Shown: positions 33,418-46,352 of the stretch, piece by piece
How the letters are laid out: each line of letters begins with the position of its first letter
Numbering within the stretch: the first letter of the stretch is position 1
Assembly (NCBI GenBank): GCA_028753945.1
Contig: JAPNXP010000005.1
Coordinates: 2,108,001-2,172,000 of the forward strand
DNA: 64,000 nt
Source of the DNA: Hexactinellida sp. DTS-2022
Lineage: Eukaryota > Porifera > Hexactinellida
Direction of reading: 5' to 3'
The notes under the pieces: model-generated
The model's input: only the letters and a program-made list of their open reading frames with translations
Told to the model about the DNA's origin: nothing
The model's database searches: none
Translations under genes and position numbers: made by a program

Positions 33418-34855
33418 TCAGTCTTCTGGAACTACTATTACCTTGATCTGTTCTCCAAAATCGTCCGGTTGGTATTCTCTACATAACAGATCATCCACTA
33501 CCTTCAGTTGTTTCCAAATGTGCGAAAAACGTCTTGGAATATGGATAAATATTTCATGATCCTCCGGATCACTCGAGATACCACGAATGATCCTACTCAA
33601 TAAAGGGTCAATCTTTTGACTAGCAAGAATATGTTTCACATCCAATTTCGTTGTGAACTGGAGAATTGGACTTGTGATATCTCCTTCGACTGGTTTCCTT
33701 GAAAGTACGTCTGCATTTGTATTCTCTACACCACTACAATATCCTATCTCAAAATCAAACTCTTGTAACACCAGAGCACATCGACATAATCTCCCTTCCA
33801 TCTTCTGAGCCGAGAGCCATTTCAATGGACGATGATCCGTGACTAATTCGAAATGACGTCCTAAGATATAATGACGAAACTGCTTGGTACCAAAAACCAT
33901 AGTTAGGCACTCTTTCTCAATTGTACTATAATTTTTCTCTGCTCTGTTGAGTGTGCGACTTGCAAAAGAAACAACCTTACCTTCTTGCTCCAAAACTGCA
34001 CCAAGTCCAACATCACTAGCATCGGTATACATGACAAACTGGCTTCTTAGAGATGGGTAACAAAGCACAGGGCTATTAGTCAATGCTATTTTGAGTTTCT
34101 CGAATGCAATTTGACACTCACCACACCAGATGTATTGAACGTCTTTCTCTAACAGTCTGTATAATGGTGAAGCGATCTCTCCGAATTTATTCACAAATTT
34201 CCTATAGTAAGATGCCAAACCCAAAAATTGACGCAATTTCGAGACATCAGTTGGTTGAGGCCAATCTCTCACAGCGAAAATTTTCGAAGGATCCGGTAAC
34301 ATTCCTTCAGAAAAAAAAAAGTACCCCTAATATCGCACTCTTGACTTTGCTAAGCAGCACTTATTCCCACGTAATGTTAAGTTTGCTTGCCTTAACCCGG
34401 TAAATACCTCCTTTAAGTGGAGAATGTATGTTCTCATGTCACTAGAAAAAATGAGAATATCATCGATGAAAACTTTTGCAAATTTCAAATCACGTAAACA
34501 GTTTCCATTAACCTTTGAAATGAACTAGGTCCGTTGCAGACTCCAAACAGCATGCAAGTGAATTCATACATTCCCATTCCAGGACCTGGAGTAAATGCTG
34601 TTTTACACAGTCATCCGGGTGGATTGGAAGCTGCCAATACCCAGTGTGGAGATCCAAAGTAGAGAAAATCTTCGCATCTGCCAGGTACGATTGAACATCC
34701 TCTATTAGAGGCAATGGATAAGCGTCTTTAACTGTTCTCTTGTTCACTTCTCTATAGTCCACGCAAATACGTAAACCACCATTTCTTTTCATTACATAGA
34801 CTGCCGGTGCTACCCAGGGACTGTTACTTTCTTTAATTATTCCCTGTTCCAACAT
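33418..34855 (-). pseudogene. Gypsy reverse transcriptase and RNase H, decayed
   Basis: RT motifs in order on the - strand: IIKESNSPWVAP and LRICVDYREVN (34855-34740), STLDLHTGYWQ (about 34650), then FIDDILIFSS (about 34445-34475, the catalytic FxDD box) in another frame, and LRQFLGLASYYRKF (about 34210). RNase H follows with MYTDASDVGLG (about 34010-34040), ASRTLN, EKECL and TDHRPLKWL, and ends with NADVLSRKP. Frame changes separate the RT palm from the connection domain. Length and order are normal for Ty3/Gypsy pol. Confidence 0.9.
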
Positions 34856-35020
34856 AGTTTTTAATTGGTTCTCAACTTCCTGCAGATAATTCGCTGGTAC
34901 TCTTCTGGGCGGTACACGAACTGGATGGCTATCGCCTGTTGATATCCTGTGAGTTAATATATCAGTTCTATCTGGTTTGGATGAAAATCGATCCTTGAAT
35001 TCTAAAATTAGATCTTTAAG

Positions 35021-35798
35021 CTATTCAGGATATTCTGGAAGCTCAAAATGAATACCTTGATCAAAACAAGGTATATAACAGTCGCTACACCCATCTGATT
35101 CCGAACGAAATTTTTCTGTAATTACTTGAACTCCAGAAGAATGTCGATTTTTATTATGCAAATGACAATTTGGGTTCATCTCTCCCCCACCATTAATTTC
35201 CTTTGGAATATCCGATTCGTGAATACGTTCGATTTCATTTGCTCTTATCTGTGATTTGAAAGAATCAAACGATATTTTCAAAATTGATGACTTAACCGGC
35301 TTGTTTTTGAAATCAATGCAAATCTCATTCTTGACAAGGAAATCAATACTTAATATAACAAGGATGACTAGTTTAGATACGACGATAAATTCATGATCTT
35401 GAAACAATTCTCCAATTTTTATAGGAAGGCTCACTTTCCGATTACACCCATTAATTTCCTGTAGCTGATACGAGTCTTTTAGAATGTCGAGTATCAATGT
35501 CTTTTCCTATCATTTCAACAACTTCAAGAACAATTAGAGAAGTTGAAGAACCAGAATCAAGCAGTGAGGTTACTTTAATACCCCTGATAATTATTCCCAG
35601 TGTAACTGAATACTCCAAGTCAGAATTTCCGTATGAAGCAGATACAACATACTGTTGATTTATATTCGTTTGGGGCCAAACTGATATGTCGGTCGACCGG
35701 TGGCCCTTCCAATCGACCTGTTGGAGTTTAAAGGACACTTCCGACGAACATGACCAAATTTCTGACAACCATAACAAATAATCCCTGAACTCCTGCAT
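35021..35798 (-). pseudogene. Gypsy aspartic protease region
   Basis: LLDSGSSTSLI (about 35560) is the retropepsin active-site Asp-Ser-Gly. The flanking sequence is hydrophobic as in the protease fold. It continues in a second frame (35497-35021) with a weakly conserved linker to RT. The gag and protease frames overlap at 35660-35798, so a ribosomal frameshift or a mutation joins them. Confidence 0.75.
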
Positions 35799-36461
35799 TC
35801 CCTAGCCATATGTCCCATGCGTTGACATTTGTAACACCTAATTGGTATAGCCTGATTAGAACCTTTATGTTCAACCACCATTATTTCTTCTCTCCGTTCA
35901 TCCTTCTGATCTTCTGAACTTGTTAATACCTTATTCAGTTTTTGTTCCAATCTATCCAGTCTTATGTTATTATCCATATTTTCACTAACAGCCGGGCGAA
36001 CGGGTGCTATTAAGCTGTCGCTGGTTTGATATATCATCAATAACTTTACCTTCTTTAGTGCTTCACCAACGAAAGTAACGTCTTGCGATGTACGAACAGA
36101 CCTACTCAGATTTTCTGGTATCCCTGATAAGAAACGATGTAATAATATCTGTTCGCGAGAGTCTTCTTCCATCCCTGGAACTGATTTACATGAGTTTCTT
36201 GATCGAGTAAAGGAACTCTTGAGGGGATTCACCAGGTAGTAATTTCCTAGTTTCGAATTCATGCAATGCTATGAAGCGAGCCTCAGGTGGCTGAAAAGCT
36301 CTAACTAATGCATGCTTTACATTCTCGTAAACTTTTCTATCCTCTTCAGGAATATCTAGATATACCGCCAAAGCTTCTTTCTCTAACAATGTAGGTACTC
36401 TTAATGCTTTTGCCTCGTCATTCCAACCATTAGCAGATGCACATATGTCATATCTTAACAC
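35660..36461 (-). pseudogene. Gypsy gag with two CCHC zinc knuckles
   Basis: Two open frames overlap at 36186-36262. The capsid-like helical part (36461-36186, with LPGESPQEFLY) is followed by a nucleocapsid with two knuckles, CYKCQRMGHMAREC and CYGCQKFGHVRRKC (about 35730-35850). Gag packages the RNA in the cytoplasm. The one frame break near 36200-36260 looks like an indel. Confidence 0.85.
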
Positions 36462-36524
36462 CCATTCCTAAATATCGCCGCAGGCAAACACTTATGGCAG
36501 GCTAACATAACGTTCGGCCATTGT

Positions 36525-36535
36525 CTCTGCTACCA
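36525..36535 (-). promoter_or_regulatory. primer-binding site for tRNA-iMet
   Basis: TGGTAGCAGAG on the - strand, 3 nt from the LTR end, is complementary to the 3' end of animal initiator Met-tRNA. It fixes the direction of reverse transcription. Confidence 0.75.
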
Positions 36536-36538
36536 ATT

Positions 36539-36664
36539 TGTAAGATAATTTGATTGAACAGTATACACGATCGGAACAAGAATTAACTAACTAGAAACTA
36601 ATATATATATAATCTCAATACAGCCTATTTAGATTTCCCCGCCACACTATTAATAATTTCCGGA
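36539..36664 (-). repeat. Gypsy 5' LTR
   Basis: Matches 31535-31660. It lies next to the primer-binding site on the side expected for a - strand element. Confidence 0.75.
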
Positions 36665-36798
36665 ATACTGAGTACATTACACATATATTTACACGAACAA
36701 TGCTACGTTGCAGATTAAGTTAAGTGTTGACAATGCATACAAATTGATACAATACAATAAATCGATTACTGTTGTCATTTTACATCTATCTCTTTCAG

Positions 36799-39700
36799 GT
36801 GAAAACATGTCACATCTGCTCTGCCACCGAATCCTAACAAGAAGCTTCAACCGATCCCACCTCCTATGCTACCCTGGTATCACATTGGAACTGATCTTGT
36901 TTGTGATTTGCAAGACAATACGGAGGCCTATAAATATCTCTTGGTGACCACATGTTATCTCTCCAAGTTCTGTCTGTTCGACCCCTTAGAACAGGGGTCG
37001 GCAAACTTTTCGGAATATTAGGCCATTTCAGGGGGTTAAGAAGCCGCGCTAGGCCAGAAGAAACAAGATGTCCTAGGAAGTGTTGTTTTGTTCAAGAATA
37101 CAATACAATCATTGGAAACATGATGTTGCATTTTCATGGAGACAGATACAATATCAGGTTCCATGATGAGGTGGCCAGCGACAGTATGTCATTGAGGTGA
37201 TCGTCAGTGAGCTGAGAGCGGGGCTTGTTCTTACAATACTTCATCTTGGAGAACAGCTGCTCGCACGAGTAAGTGCTTCCAAACATTGCTACCACACGCT
37301 TGGCACGGGGTAACAACATAGGAAACTGAGCATGTGGAAGCTGACGGCCATTGAAAAGGCAACACCTTGAAGGAAGTCGATACGTTAGGCCGGACTGGAA
37401 TACAAGCTAGGCCGTATCCGGCCTAAAGGCCGGAGTTTGCCGACCCCTGCCTTAGAAGAAAGACAACCAAGGAGGTGTTAAGTCAGCTACAGGATATATA
37501 TCTCACGTTGGGCGTTCCTTGCATAATACAACATGATCAATGGCGTGAGTTTGTCAGCAAGGTAACTTGAAAACAATCTGCTTGATATGTTCTTATAGTT
37601 GTATTTAATTAATTAACATATTCTTAAATATCTCCAATTTACTTCCAATAGGAGTTTCAAGAGTTTCACGAACGATTGGGAGTGGATAATCGTAAAACTG
37701 CACCTTACCATCCACAGAGTGATGGCCTTGTGGAAGCGCATAATAAAATTCTCCAAAGTAAGTATAATATGGGTTGCATCTTTTATTATATTCAGTATAC
37801 TTTATTTACATTGGTACTTATAATTAGGAAACTGAACAAAATGGTTGCTGAGACAGGAGAAGAATGGCCAAGTAACTTCAAGCTACTGTTTTGGCTGCTA
37901 ATACTATTTGGAAAAAGTCGATTAAATTCACGCCATTCTTCCTAATGTATGGGCGAGAAGCTAACTGTTCCCACCTCCTAGAACACAACAGAATTGAGGA
38001 GTCTGAGTCCCAACAGCCATCGGATGACAATGCACCACCAACTGATGAACAAGACGATTGGGTAGGCGAATTAATCGATATCCGTGATTTGTCTAGAGAA
38101 GCTGCTAATGACAACATCAGAGACGAACAATTGCTACAAAAACGAGCATTTGATAGCAAAGTAAAGAATAATATGTAAGTTTGGATCTAATTATATACTA
38201 CGCTTTTATGTGAACTTAGACATAACAAGCATTGTTTTAGGTCGGATATTAAGAAGGGAGATCAGATTCTGGTTCGCAATATGCGAAAAGCGAAACATAT
38301 GCCTGGAACGAAGGGAGAACCTAAGTACCTCGGGCCCTTGACAGCTGCAGAAGTAACCGAGACTCATGCTGTAGTGTTGAGTAAAGATTCAGACATAAAA
38401 AAAGTTCCACTACACATTTCTCGACCTTACCACCAGAGGAAACAAACTAAACGAAAATCCAGCCCCAAACCGACAGACATGCAAACAAGGAAATTAAAAA
38501 GTCTGAGCAAGGTACTTTTTCTTGAAATGTACTTTTTAAGCTAACACGATTGCTATTTTATCTATTTAATTGAAGGATAAGACTATAGATGTTTCTTCCC
38601 GATGGACGTTCGGAGTATCTAAGACGTCAATTCTAGGCGTTTTGGACGAGTTCAAAGTGAGTAGTCACTAACCAAATAACTATAATTTAATATTGTATTT
38701 CTCTGTAGCTGGCGTATTCAGAGTTTTTGGAAGACGGAATTTGCATTTCCAAACTCCATGAAGAACTTGAGGTCAAGCCAAAAAAAGGATTTTACGTTCC
38801 AGAAATCATTATCTATCAAGTTCTGAAAGATTCAGATCCTGAAACGATGGTGAATATCATGTTTAATTGTTATTATTTTATAATTTAATTTTACTGTGGG
38901 GTTCAAGTAATCAAGTTGTTATATTTATTTTTAGCGAAGAGAGATATTGTACTCCCTAATGGAATGGCAGGAAATCCTTTTTCCATAATGGGGAGCATAC
39001 CGTATGCGTGATTACACTAACGCAGTTCTATATGCAGTGGTAAGTATTATAGTAACAATGATAGCTTTACAATAAATAATGTGTAATATAATGCATTGTT
39101 GTGGTAATCTATTTAGGCAATGGAGTTCATCGAGAACAAATTGCTTCATGTAGAACCTGTTTCTCAAATCCTTTACCACCTCACTACGACTGATTCCACT
39201 ATTAAGCCCATAACAGTTGAGTGGCAAAAAGAGAAATGCGGCCTTCTCGGAATTCCGTACAACCGGCCGATAGACCAACACTCAACCTTGTCAGGGCAGA
39301 AATTGCAAGTGTATGAGCCCGGGACTTGTGATGATATTGGCACTGACGGGAACTGCCTATTTAGATGCCTATTTTAACTGGTATGCGGCAGTGAGGACTA
39401 TCATGCAAAGATCCGAGGGGAGATATCACGATACATGCTGGCTGACGGAAAGGACATTATCGGCTGATACTTCGAGCAGATATTAACCACTACTCCAGCT
39501 CGAATTTCATGTACGAACTGGAACTGATGCCGAACTTATGGCCGCTTCAGCCCTACTCCAGACGGATATTTATGTCGCCAACAATGTCTATAAGCCCAGC
39601 AATAGCATAATCTCTCAAGTCCGCTGGTCTCTTATCAGACCAACTAGCTCCAATAGCTCCGACTTTACTCTCTACATTGCAAATTTCCACGATCATTACC

Positions 39701-40041
39701 AACCAGTATTGAAGATGATCAAATCTCTGACTCCTACATTCTCAGACGATGCAACAATCTTCTTACAAGTCGATTAGCATCTCAATTCAAAATTCGAAAG
39801 CGCTCAAAGGAAAGCTACATCGAACTTAGTGGGGACCTCTTCCCGAGGTTATTCAGGCAACGCAATCCCTATCATGGTGATCCAGATAATGAAACGCGAC
39901 CTGCGACGGTACATCCCCAGTGGCGAATTATCAAGTAACACTCAACCAACACTCCTCCATCTAAAGTGTATTGCGGGAAAAGCAACACAACTGACGAGTC
40001 CAAGCCGGGACGAAACACAAAGATTATCAGTTGAGTTGTAA
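36799..40041 (+). pseudogene. Ginger-type integrase plus OTU gene, second copy (B)
   Basis: The exon order matches the Ginger at 41628-48184. The first recognisable exon (36799-37561) carries the end of the zinc finger, IGTDLVCDL (first Asp) and, beyond a hAT insertion, IIQHDQWREF (second Asp). The next exon (37652-37757) has YHPQSDGLVEAHNKI (Glu). A frameshifted exon (37826-38176) has FTPFFLMYGREA. The GPY/F-like exon near 38250-38500 is KHMPGTKGEPKYLGPLT. Small exons lead to the C-terminal OTU protease exon (39118-40041: GTDGNCLFRCLF with the Cys, NFHDHYQPV with the His). GT..AG sites are preserved. Defects: a frameshift near 37890, a stop after GNCLFRCLF (39375-39377) and the hAT insertion. 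The 5' exons and both element ends are missing, probably lost where the Gypsy lies. Confidence 0.8.
36992..37449 (-). mobile_element. hAT-Charlie-type element, 458 bp, exact 8-bp TSD
   Basis: TIRs CAGGGGTCGGCAAACTTTT / GAGTTTGCCGACCCCTG are flanked by CCTTAGAA on both sides (36984-36991 and 37450-37457). The terminus is that of the hAT-Charlie group. On the - strand (37319-37134) it still encodes a hAT C-terminal dimerisation segment (FGSTYSCEQLFSKMK...), so it is an internal-deletion derivative keeping the 3' end of a transposase. It interrupts the integrase exon of Ginger copy B. Confidence 0.93.
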
Positions 40042-40078
40042 TTAATTCATTGTTTTAGCTGTGAGTGTCTGTTTAAAT

Positions 40079-40389
40079 TAGGGCTGAAACGAATATTCGA
40101 TATTCATTCGTTTTGATGGCTAAGCATTAGATCAAATTCAAGACTCTAAATACAGTGGAAATTAGTTATTTGTTTATATTACAATAGTTTATTCCAATTA
40201 GACACAAGTTAGTTATTACAAAGGTTAGTTTAGGTAGAAATGTATATTGACGATTTCTCCAATCTAAACACAAGTCATGTTGTTATCGTAAAGTGGTTAA
40301 CGAATAACCGATTCAATCTAATATTCTTTCAGACGAACGAATATTTGTTCAATCATTTCGAACGAATATACGTATTCGATTCATCCATA
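40079..40389. mobile_element. hAT MITE, 311 bp, exact 8-bp TSD
   Basis: TAGGGCTGAAACGAATA / TATTCG-containing inverted right end CGATTCATCCATA, with GTTTAAAT on both sides (40071-40078 and 40390-40397). CGAATATTCG-type repeats near both ends. Confidence 0.9.
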
Positions 40390-40398
40390 GTTTAAATA

Positions 40399-40467
40399 CA
40401 GTCGACTCCGCTTAATTGGGTAACTTTGATCCGAGGATAGTTTGACCCAATTCAGCAGAATCGACTG
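40399..40467. mobile_element. MITE, 69 bp
   Basis: CAGTCGACTCCGCTTAATTG / CAATTCAGCAGAATCGACTG are near-palindromic. TA flanks the left side only. Confidence 0.7.
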
Positions 40468-40491
40468 ATGTATGTGTTTTGTCTGAGCTGC

Positions 40492-40789
40492 GTCTGGTTT
40501 ATATAGTTTAGTATTATAATTACAATAGTTACGCTATATGAGTACCTGCTATCTGGAAATCACCACCAGCTTAGGGTTAGCAGAGTATATCAGCTAGGTT
40601 ATAGCGGTACTAGTATAGTGTAGCTGTTGTATTGTATGTGTCTGGTTTATATAGTTTAGTATTATAATTACAATAGTCACGCTATATATGAGCACCTGCT
40701 ATCTGGAATTCACCACCAGTTTAGGGTTAGGAGAGTATATCAGCTAGGTTATAGCGGTACTGGTATAGTGTAGCTGTTGTATTGTATGT
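40492..40789. repeat. 148-bp tandem duplication
   Basis: Two units starting GTCTGGTTTATATAG at 40492 and 40640 differ at only a handful of positions. Confidence 0.9.
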
Positions 40790-41623
40790 GTCCTGTCTAT
40801 TCTGTGTCTGTGTAGGCTAACTAATAATTCTTCTCTAGCCATTTATTTTTTATATGCTTTTGTAAATTGTATCATAAATATAGTGTATTTTTGTAATACA
40901 TTTCTACTAATTTTGCATTGCAAACCCTGTTAGAAATATATTTATAAGTAAATATGATATATTAATTATGTTAGTTTTGAGTTTGGGTTTAGTAATCAGC
41001 ATTTATTTTAATTTAATCGGAAGCTATTTAATCTTTCCTCCTAATAATCAATCATGAAGTATAGATTGAATTCAACATAGCTTCAATATTTAGTATAATA
41101 GAATTTAACAGTAGATATGTTCATACCGTTGGGACAGTGCATTACAATAAGTTGGAGATGCGAGGAGCAGAAAGAAATATAATCTAAAATAATATAAATG
41201 ATCATTATCAAAATTATATTATACAGAATCCAATTAAACAAGACTTAATGACAAAACGGTTTAGAAAAATAAATTAAAATGAAGGAAAATTAGCAATTGA
41301 AAAGAACTAGTTATTGATCAAAATGTATATGTTGATCAAAATGTACAAGTTTGTATATCTATACGTATAATAGTGAAACTTCTGTGAAAGTAATCAATAA
41401 GTAATCATTAACGAGCGAGAATCATACTTTAATGCAGTATCCATGGTGTGAGCGAAAATCAAACAGCGAGCGAGAATCATACGCAACAGTCCTATCTTAG
41501 GGCTACTTTTTGGATATAACCAAGATACGCATAATAACTACTAGCCAAGTGACCCGTCGCCTTGCGACGAATTAGTCGGCATACATAGTTAATATCCCAG
41601 TTAGCAGTAACCAATAGGATTAG
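40790..41623. other. AT-rich non-coding stretch
   Basis: No gene seen. A small direct repeat GCGAGAATCATAC occurs near 41416 and 41470. Confidence 0.4.
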
Positions 41624-42051
41624 ACCTGTTGCATGATATTCTGAGACGCGTGAGATTCTGAGACATTGTATTACCAAACCATGGATGTGCTATTACAAAT
41701 TATACAGTGATATTCTGAGACGCTATAAAAGGAAATTTTGGCTTATTTTTACTTTTTATTATGAATTTAATTTAAGTTTGAGATGCGTGAGATTTTGAGA
41801 CATTGTATTAGCAAACCATGGATGTGCTATTAGAAATTAAACAGTGATATTTTGAGACACATAAAAGGAAATTTTGGCTTATTTTTACTTTTTATTATGA
41901 ATTTAATTAAAATACTATGATTTTCATATCATAGTATAGATAAACCCTATACTATTATCAAATTTACTATATAAGACATTTAATATATGCATTAATTGTC
42001 TTATTCATTTACAACAAACAAACAAACAAACAAATCTATTCTTATTTCTAA

Positions 42052-45000
42052 ATGAATCCAAATGAATATGACGAAATCATTCACTTCGTGAAGAAAAATA
42101 TCCTGAAGCATCTCAAGCTTTACGTCAGACAAAATGGAACTACAAAAGTGTCTTCCTATTTTATTGGAGATACCAACAGACTTTACAAGGTAATATTGAC
42201 TTCCTTATTCCCCTAGACCATTTTTATATATTCCATGGTTTAATTGAATTCTCCCTTTAGAGAGTAAAACTGGAAGGCACAGAAGCAGATTTGGTAGTTC
42301 CATTGCAGTCTGAGTTGGACAGCATCTATGAGAAGTTCCATGACGAAGTCGGTCATCCCGGAATAAATACGACCCTACATTCAGTTCAGCAAAGATACAC
42401 ATGGGCAGGCGTTTCCCAAGACGTTAAAGAATATGTTAGTTAAATTATCCGGTATACTTTCCTATGTAGCACGTGGTTCGGTCATTGGCCGGACCACTTC
42501 TGTATTTTGTTCGTAGCTTGTAAGATTTACCTACCTATCTCGTTTCAATTGAACATTCTTATTTATATTATTCAATTTGGGTATTTTAATTTTGAATCAT
42601 TTCAAAGGGTATGATGCATTCTAACTTAATGTATACTAAGTCACCAAAACTATTTGAACAGTATTTTTATTCCTGTTAAAAAATTACAATATACTTCTCA
42701 TTAGCGTAATAAAGCCTGCTGAATTAAACTACTCTCAAATGACTTTATCTTGTAATATATTTCTTAAATTATACACTAGTAATGGCTTTCTTATATTATT
42801 AAGGTAAAGACGTGCCATATATGTCAGATGACAGCGGCCTTGCCACCTCAACCGCAAAAGAAACTCCAACCAATACCACCTCCTTCTAAAACGTGGAGAC
42901 ATATAGGAATGGACCTTATATGCGACCTCCCTGAGAGTGAAGACGGCTACAAACACGTTCTAGTCACTGTATGCTACCTGAGCAAATATGTTGCAGTAGG
43001 CCCTCTCAAGACCAAGACTTCACAAGAAGTTATTCAGAATCTGAAGGACATCTATCTCGATATGGGATTACCTGATATTATCCAGCACGACCAGGGCAAA
43101 GAGTTCACAAGCAATGTGAGTAGTATAATGTAATACTGTTTGTTAGATTAGTGTTAATTAATTAATTAATTCATTAAAATTAAATAACTTATATAATTAT
43201 CATAATTATCTAATTTTACACACTAACATTAATAATTATATTATAGTATGTATTGTTATTTGTATTTATTTATTTATTGTATTTTTATTTATTGTATTTA
43301 ACAGATATTTAAGGAATTCAACCAGAAATTGGGTATCGACAATCGTAGCACTCGTGCTTACCACCCCATGGCTAACGGCTTAGTCGAAGCGCACAACAAG
43401 ATTCTGAAACAGTTATTATTTTGTAATATAATTTTAGGACCAATTTACGAATTATCCATATAGAAAACTGATTAAAATGGAGAGCCAGATAGGGGATCAT
43501 TGGTCCAAACTGCTCAAACAGGCTGTGCTTGTAATGAACTCCTGCAAGAAAGCTCCCTCGGACAAACTCCATTCAAGGTTATGTGGGGAAGAGAGTCCCG
43601 GCATCAAGATCTCTTGTCCACCATTAACGACCTGCATACCAACGATGAGGAAGACTTTGATTTGGAAGAATCGATTTTCTCAGAACTCACAGATCCACTA
43701 GATGATACCGAAGGTATAAACGACATCTTTTGCCCACCTCCTGATAATCCCCTCGAAGCAGTTAGCAACATAGATGAATCTAGAACTTCAACACAGCAAT
43801 CAGCTATGGACTGCATCAGTTTTGAACAACTCAAGCAGAAGATACAATATGATAAGAAAGTTAACACTAGTCGGTTAGTTGAACTGCTGACGATATTTAA
43901 TTCATACATAACACACAGTCTATCTTGTTACTAAAGTTCGATTCATTCCTTCGATAATAATTATTTCCATAATTATTATCTCTGTAATTAGTACACCTCT
44001 AAAGAAGGGTGATAAGATCATCTATACCAACATGCCCAAAATAAAACACATGCCCAAAACAAAGAAGCAAACGAAACATCTCGGGCCTTACACGGTGTCG
44101 AAATCAACAGAAAGCCATGTTATAATTTCTCAAACAGAATTAGGAACGAAGAAGGACAAAAAGATTCCAATCCATATCACAAGACCTTACTTCGAAAGAT
44201 CCTCTAGTCCCAAGAATACTAAGAAGAAAGTAAGCCTCGATACTAGCATCGGAATCAACACCTCACAGGTAAATTCATTGTGATTGAGTTGTTATTTAAA
44301 ATATAAAATAGTGTTAATAGTAAAATATTCCTTTTTTAGATGTACCAGAATCTCTTCGGATTTTCTACGGAATCTATATTTCAACACCTTAATAACTTAA
44401 AAGTAAGCTTCCCGTTTCACATCTATAGTCTAATTCATTTAGTGTAATCTTTATTGACACTCATTGTTATTTTCGCTTTACACCTTCTCTTGACGTCAAT
44501 CCAGAATATTTGTAACATTCCATAATATTTTTCTTATTACAATGTTGTCATTTGTAGGAAATCCTAAAGCAGAATATACGTGGGCAGACCTTCATGACTC
44601 CTCTACATGAAGAGCTGGACCACTTGCTATACAAAGCGCACAGCTACACTCCCAACACGATGTTATTCGAGTATTTGGATGGCGGAAAAGAAGAGGAAGT
44701 TGTAAGTTAATTAACAATGATTCATACGATAACTACAAATTACCATTTTACCCATTTATTGTAGAAGAGAGACATTATGGAGATTATACTCGGATGGACA
44801 TCAGATCTCTACCCCAGCTATACAGATACCCAACGTGCTAGATACACACACAAAGTACTGTATTTCCTGGTAAGTCAAAACTATCTACCAATACACTCAC
44901 TCATACAACTCAATTCAATTTAAATTAGTATGTTTGTTTAGTATATCAAAGCAAGTTGTGACATTATAATAATTCTTATATTTATTAAATTGTAAACGAA

Positions 45001-45875
45001 TTAATATTTTAGGGAATGCAGTATCTAAACACAATGCTATGGGAATCATTTCACGACGCAGTTCCGCTTCGTAATCCCTACGACACACCGATGGACCCAA
45101 GGATCACAGTGATAGATGAAAATTGGCAGCGAAGTAAATGCGATATGTTGGGGATATCATTTGAATCAGTTTGTAGACAACCATTTAATAGCGTTGGGAA
45201 GTTACTTAGCGATTTTGAACCTTGCGAAGCGGAACATATCGAAGGAGATGGTAATTGTTTATTTTTGATGCATATCCAAATTAATAACTGGGAGTGAAAA
45301 CAGCCACCTACATCTTCGTTCCATCATCTCTCGCTTTATTGCCAGTGAAGGAACAAGGAAACTAGGATGGTATTTTAAATCCAAACGAACGACGCCGTGT
45401 GAATACCTTAGCACACAAAGACTTATGAATCGTGAATCCATTTGGGGAACAGATGTGGAAATTTATGCTGCTTCTGCTATTCTTGATGCCGATGTATACA
45501 TTGCCAATAACTTCTACACAACGAAAGACTCATTAATTCGCGAGGTGCGTTGGAGTTTACACAGAGCCACAGATAACCCTACAGCCATCCTTTATATCCA
45601 AAACTACTTCGACCACTATCAACCTGTCGTATCAATGCTGATCACGAATTACAAGACATATGGAACTATTTCAGATGATGTCCAAACGATTGAATAACAG
45701 CTCACAACACTCTATCGAAAGCGCTCAAAGGCAAGGTACATCGAACTTTGTGGGGACCTCTGCTCGAGGTTATTCAGGCAACGCAATCCCAATCATGGTG
45801 AGCCCAGATTATGGAAACGTGACCTGCAAAGGCACATCCCCAGTGGCGAAAGACGAGCTGTTATCTACGATCTAG
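42052..45875 (+). pseudogene. Ginger transposase: zinc finger, integrase, OTU protease; ten exons
   Basis: Exons bounded by GT..AG: 42052-42189 (ATG start), 42261-42434 (HDEVGHPGIN zinc-binding), 42804-43115 (TCHICQ, IGMDLICDL first Asp, IIQHDQGKEF second Asp), 43305-43410 (ANGLVEAHNKI Glu), 43464-about 43875 (FKVMWGRES), 43992-44268 (GPY/F-like, LGPYTVSKSTESHVI), 44340-44402, 44558-44701, 44765-44869 and 45013-45875. The last exon is an OTU-type cysteine protease: EGDGNCLF (Cys, about 45243-45263), DADVYIANNF, and NYFDHYQPV (His, about 45603-45628). The integrase would cut and paste the element. OTU removes ubiquitin, and its role in transposition is unknown. Two lesions were seen: a frameshift near 43550 and a frameshift with stop near 45270-45297. 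Intron positions match copy B and the Merlin-split exon. Confidence 0.85.
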
Positions 45876-46042
45876 GATGCAAAAGACTGACGACTAGTAT
45901 GTAGGTAAATTATCTGTGGAATCAAGTGAGTTAACATTTTTAATCATCTACTAATATACTTTATACTAAGTAATTAATTAGTTTCTATTTAGTAAGTTCT
46001 CCATAGACGATGTAACTTTGTTACATCGTATATTATTAAGTA

Positions 46043-46274
46043 TAGTGAACTCCCGTTATAACGAATTGCGGACATCGATTTAATATTTGTATACACCAAA
46101 TTTGTTATAAGCTGATTAAAATTAATTACTCAGAAATTTATGGGGTAAGAAATATCTTCGTTAAAAAGAGATTACATATATCAATTTATTTGACTATAGT
46201 ATAGTTAAATATAAGGATGTCCGGACTATTGAACTTTGTTATAAGCCGATTTATAGCCGACTTGGAGTTCACTG
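46043..46274. mobile_element. pogo-like MITE, 232 bp, TA TSD
   Basis: TAGTGAACTCCCGTTATAAC / GGAGTTCACTG ends flanked by TA. Repeated TTATAA-CGA motifs inside. Nested in the Ginger. Confidence 0.8.
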
Positions 46275-46352
46275 TAATAGTGTTTAATTTCATAGTTTGA
46301 GTAATTTACTGTAACTTAATTAACCTATTTTCCTTTGAGAGTTTTTTTTGTA

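Larger units (their letters stand above)
31535..36664 (-). mobile_element. Ty3/Gypsy LTR retrotransposon, about 5.1 kb
   Basis: Direct repeats of about 126 bp at 31535-31660 and 36539-36664 (two visible differences) enclose gag, protease, reverse transcriptase, RNase H and integrase remnants on the - strand, in Ty3/Gypsy order. On the - strand the LTR ends in CTTACA and is followed after 3 nt by TGGTAGCAGAG, complementary to initiator Met-tRNA. No envelope gene, no clear TSD and no clear polypurine tract were seen. Frameshifts and stops run throughout. A hAT MITE lies in its 3' part. Confidence 0.88.
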
